NCBI GenBank assembly: GCA_005239945.1
Contig: SBAY01000012.1
Coordinates: 1 to 15,164, forward strand
Reading direction: 5' to 3'
Length of the DNA stretch: 15,164 nucleotides
Source of the DNA: Nitrospira sp.
GTDB taxonomy: Bacteria; UBA9089; CG2-30-40-21; SBAY01
Every line of letters starts with the position of its first letter. The first letter of the stretch is position 1. The notes beneath the pieces are model-generated. The model worked only from the letters and a program-made list of their open reading frames with translations, had not been told where the DNA came from and did no database searches. A program made the position numbers and the translations under genes. Below are positions 14,501 through 15,164 of this stretch, one piece after another.

Positions 14501-15055
14501 AAAGAGATGCTTGTTGGTACAGATACAAATGAACTTATAGGTACAGATTCCTCTGTCTCCTGCGGTACTGTAACCTTGATAGAAGAAGGCACAAAGACAG
14601 CATCAGAAGAAAACATAGCACCAATTGCACATGTTATAATAAAACCAAATAAGACAAAGGGAGCAAAAACACTAAGTTTAGATGATATACTCTCTTGCAT
14701 TAAGATTTTGGATGTAGAATTAAAGAATGCACAAGGGGAAGAGATACAGGTAAATGTAGATGATAAACCACCTCAACCTACTTATGAGTCAAATCTTGAT
14801 AATGCCTATTGCTATCCTAATCCGACAAGGATGGGCGAGATAACATTTGCTAAATTGACTAAGCAGGTAAAGGTGAGAATCTTTAACATAGCAGGTGAAT
14901 TAGTTTATAAAGATGAGTGGATAACTAACGGTGAATGGTCATGGAGATGTATAAATAACGATGGTGAAAAGGTAGCCAGTGGTATTTATATTTATATCCT
15001 ACAAGATTCGGTAAGTGGTAGTATGAAGAGAGGGAAACTGGGGGTGATTAGATAA
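8561..15055 (+). CDS. Giant multidomain surface protein: zinc phospholipase C-like domain, Ig/FN3 domains, Asp-box propeller, cohesin-like and C-terminal sorting-type domain
   Basis: 2,164 codons from the first GTG; the true frame continues upstream through the TGA to 7991. In order (approximate residues): zinc phospholipase C-like domain 20-255, with H117-x3-D121-x5-H127 matching the zinc-site spacing of bacterial phospholipase C, plus H65, H129 and H133; an Ig/CARDB-like domain to 380; a Big-like domain to 477; FN3 478-567; Ig-like 572-677; an internal FlgD-like YPNPY domain 681-770; two more Ig-like domains to 967; a sialidase-like propeller 977-1350 with Asp boxes such as STDGGDTW; two near-duplicate FN3 domains 1356-1554; IPT/TIG to 1641; carboxypeptidase-regulatory-like to 1750; a Trp-rich segment to 1880; cohesin-like to 2080; and the shared C-terminal domain 2082-2164 (AGELV, VASGIYIY, GKLGVIR). 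The likely role is a cell-surface lipid or glycan hydrolase. GTG 8561 touches AGAGGAG with no spacing and lacks a signal peptide, so it is a poor independent start. Confidence 0.8.
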   Translation: MISKRRTQARYPSGEGKGTSALTHMFMTEKALENYPILEPYFSYYRQKMIDGSREEDTIYFPNDHFYNPTTGKGLDFLGQHDSALDTAKYLWETWVIDKYKEGEKYHVYHALGRIAHLLEDMTSPAHTHLIPHWDIILGWPCPDDLYEEYCKATASGNTYTTSGRVDYNSLDDFFYNTALLSWGSASVTINSVSPDTVNDIVNNTYGRPETGKNYAEYINKQAYLTDARKDTLAKYLVAGVIQRVAGLFYYFWQNRPTIDPNYIDLFSLYWEDQNRSTTINVRDEVTHAVRLRNLGDPTNVRVIIDIDYYDGESWHDLSYYDDTFYLIPNEEKDITVGPSKEIPLQARKLEAKYKLLYAGVTREPIASGVWVEGAELDIRVSPEEIHITQVPPQPVSIIFTVKNKAMGNPIQGATVYVYSNEYGIPAGEKTTDASGQVTFSGSLNNEKNGQINYHVDGPARDNYKRLGGEIRVLDKHPPIITYGPIGTNTTWSWIDIKWTTHEPATSIVEYGTSTNYGKIVQNLLRTKDHLIYLGGLQAATVYHYRVKSIDGADNTTQTSDLTFLTDTNGIPPKIEILSPQAGDVWSGERNIKWWIFTYHPGTMAIQVSKDGGGSWEKKEYLVSFAKGTYTQEYAFNTWEWPDGDNYKIQLQARNIAGGSTDWVVSGRFTINNYPSESAALSVYPNPYNRHIGAWFPFELNEQATVEVRITIDGVRIKVLSVTRNPGWYKSRDKAIFWNGLNEAGDKIAYGNILEYRVYINGSLKKVGQLAALADNIRDINVTSPAAGSVNKGIVNINWNTVNSGNISLDYSKDGGYNWTSIAPNIANTGSYPWDTTNLEDSSNYRIKTTIQDGNKWSNDYSGVFALDNVPAPVPPVVKILSPKEGDVLTGVVNISWEATDPASKSLSINIHYRPDKGDTWYPIALKEVNDGSYSWDTNLVSDGIYDIRVVADNGELIAGTTLSVIEILNTSIDGRGWGNKINICALTGKEWDDDETIESYNNIAVRENLVCVVYELDGYLCFRQSTDGGDTWTSNERIYKGNVYKPALTIDKNKNIHIVWGNDEGIYYINNTSEVWSVPQKISNVPARYSYPAIVTEGNDIHIVWLKQLDIFYRKSPDLGNTWGEEKCLVQHSVTHTTDKGSSRGWKQFKIEVKGNNVYLAWTKFVTLKVEELWFKRSIDRGENWEEGMYVTTMCLGPFAMKVDKVDNDKIYVVYSRDKEKDGTVEIYYQQSDNRGLNWGSGTVVAYNVNLGEWRWIMIDIDKLGDYLYLIWGVSQGIGVARIGGKMGDIYYMRSKDGIKWESKIGFAYNDDKKSVLPSIVSDRDRLHVTWYEETMGLDKDINIYYRYKLLDITPPTKPVVIDAGRYTGTNTQLHASWYSKDDESGIREYQYAIGSAQGLRDILDWTSAGTSTSGTITGLNLQNGKTYYLSVKARNGGGLYSDIGYSDGITVDITPSSVPVVIDEGTYTTINKLSGNWQAEDSESGVNYYYAIGTTQGGTDTVDWKSAGASTGVAHADINLTAGKTYYFSVKARNSAGLWSENPGYSNGITFLQPKLTSTIPTSGTIGTIVIIKGEGYLATEQIRIDFGTTLTICLTTADTQGSFTATFKVDSQGYGTKTITATGLLSNAICYAKFNIKPTSVSIRGSVGDSISNRVIAGAVIELIQDNQVKLSTTTDNNGEYRIDELTPGIYQINVKKERIHYQWIRVRRGFSWVWRLITWRVLEYIPHTRFGVLVDGNNNVDFYLSEASWVENAHIYEGNETNTDERKNMDVSIKVNYDPHYWFYLYPNDSSFKIESFSRQPIGENGCVKRSSWWWGEYRWYDIDWDNGSYIDRNNNRLHIKVWIGGYWWRKAYFNYRYTIDAKKEKGLSSFSPVLRLEPPKRRVISPGKISLQVMPKEERKRLNVTGEEGEVVSIIAKEVEDSLTTVNIKLQFDQNKVKIVDISAPVLPDPGLVVFSGADINNEEGKVSIDTLIVDKEMLVGTDTNELIGTDSSVSCGTVTLIEEGTKTASEENIAPIAHVIIKPNKTKGAKTLSLDDILSCIKILDVELKNAQGEEIQVNVDDKPPQPTYESNLDNAYCYPNPTRMGEITFAKLTKQVKVRIFNIAGELVYKDEWITNGEWSWRCINNDGEKVASGIYIYILQDSVSGSMKRGKLGVIR
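12617..13222 (+). repeat. Tandem 303-nt duplication encoding two FN3-like domains
   Basis: GATATTACTCCA occurs at 12617-12628 and 12920-12931, and CCAGTAGTAATAGATG at 12638-12653 and 12941-12956, both exactly 303 nt (101 codons) apart. The two domains share the GKTYYxSVKARNxxGL motif and the ending GYSxGIT. This points to unit-length domain duplication within the gene. Confidence 0.7.
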
Positions 15056-15114
15056 GGGTTTAAGGAAACAAGACTGGTAGGAATTTGTTTTGGGGCATCA
15101 AAGAATTAGCTATC

Positions 15115-15127
15115 GTTCCTACGGAAC
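15115..15127. repeat. Small hairpin GTTCC-TAC-GGAAC in the 3' flank of the giant gene
   Basis: GTTCC (15115-15119) pairs with GGAAC (15123-15127) over a 3-nt loop. It lies 60 nt after the TAA stop within the noncoding tail of the window (15056-15164), in which I see no gene. The nearby TTGCTACC (15149-15156) echoes motifs at 215-223 and 2537-2545, so the tail may belong to a dispersed repeat. No T-run follows, so it is not a typical terminator. Confidence 0.4.
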
Positions 15128-15164
15128 TTCTGGTTTATCTATGGTTATTTGCTACCGATATTAT

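Noticed and set aside
14374..14700. Minus-strand 108-codon open frame inside the giant gene
   Set aside because: It is a mirror of the plus-strand coding sequence, low in complexity, with no recognisable family; the same holds for the other short minus-strand frames within 7036-14129.

Overview
The window is AT-rich bacterial DNA, almost all on the plus strand. It has consensus-like sigma-70 promoters and AGGAGG-type ribosome binding sites. Large secreted modular proteins ending in a YPNP...AGELV...ASGIYIY...GKIGIIR domain, together with an O-antigen-ligase/TPR protein and a stand-alone 23S-IVS-type four-helix-bundle gene, are typical of uncultivated candidate-phylum bacteria. No marker gene in the window allows a firm placement.

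Layout. 113-2519: a promoter and an O-antigen ligase-like membrane protein with C-terminal TPRs. 2598-3286: a PHP-family metal-dependent phosphoesterase whose promoter sits so close to the start that the mRNA may be leaderless. 3309-3432: a long imperfect palindrome. 3476-8494 and beyond: an accessory cluster of secreted proteins built from reshuffled parts. A 5' module (signal peptide plus lectin/LamG-like beta-sandwich) occurs three times, at 3476, 6276 and 7991. The first two copies are cut off at different points; the third leads into a giant protein of about 2,350 codons. Between the copies lie an XRE regulator on the minus strand, a Ycf48/BNR-type propeller protein, a four-helix-bundle (IVP/S23) gene flanked by inverted arrays of short repeats, and an NHL propeller protein. 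8495-15055: the body of the giant protein, with a zinc phospholipase C-like domain, several Ig/FN3 domains, an Asp-box propeller, IPT, carboxypeptidase-regulatory and cohesin-like domains, and the same C-terminal domain as the two propeller proteins.

How the parts relate. The Ycf48-like, NHL and giant proteins have unrelated bodies but share a C-terminal domain and a signal peptide, which suggests they are handled by one export or surface-attachment route (inference). The NHL and giant genes are tightly spaced and probably co-transcribed. A single in-frame TGA at 8492-8494 separates the giant's signal peptide and lectin domain from its catalytic body. The frame is open and protein-like on both sides, so this is a nonsense mutation, a readthrough site or a sequence error, not a gene boundary. 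The strongest candidates for something undescribed are the four-helix-bundle cassette with mirrored repeat arrays (5729-6257) and the repeated copying and truncation of the lectin leader module.
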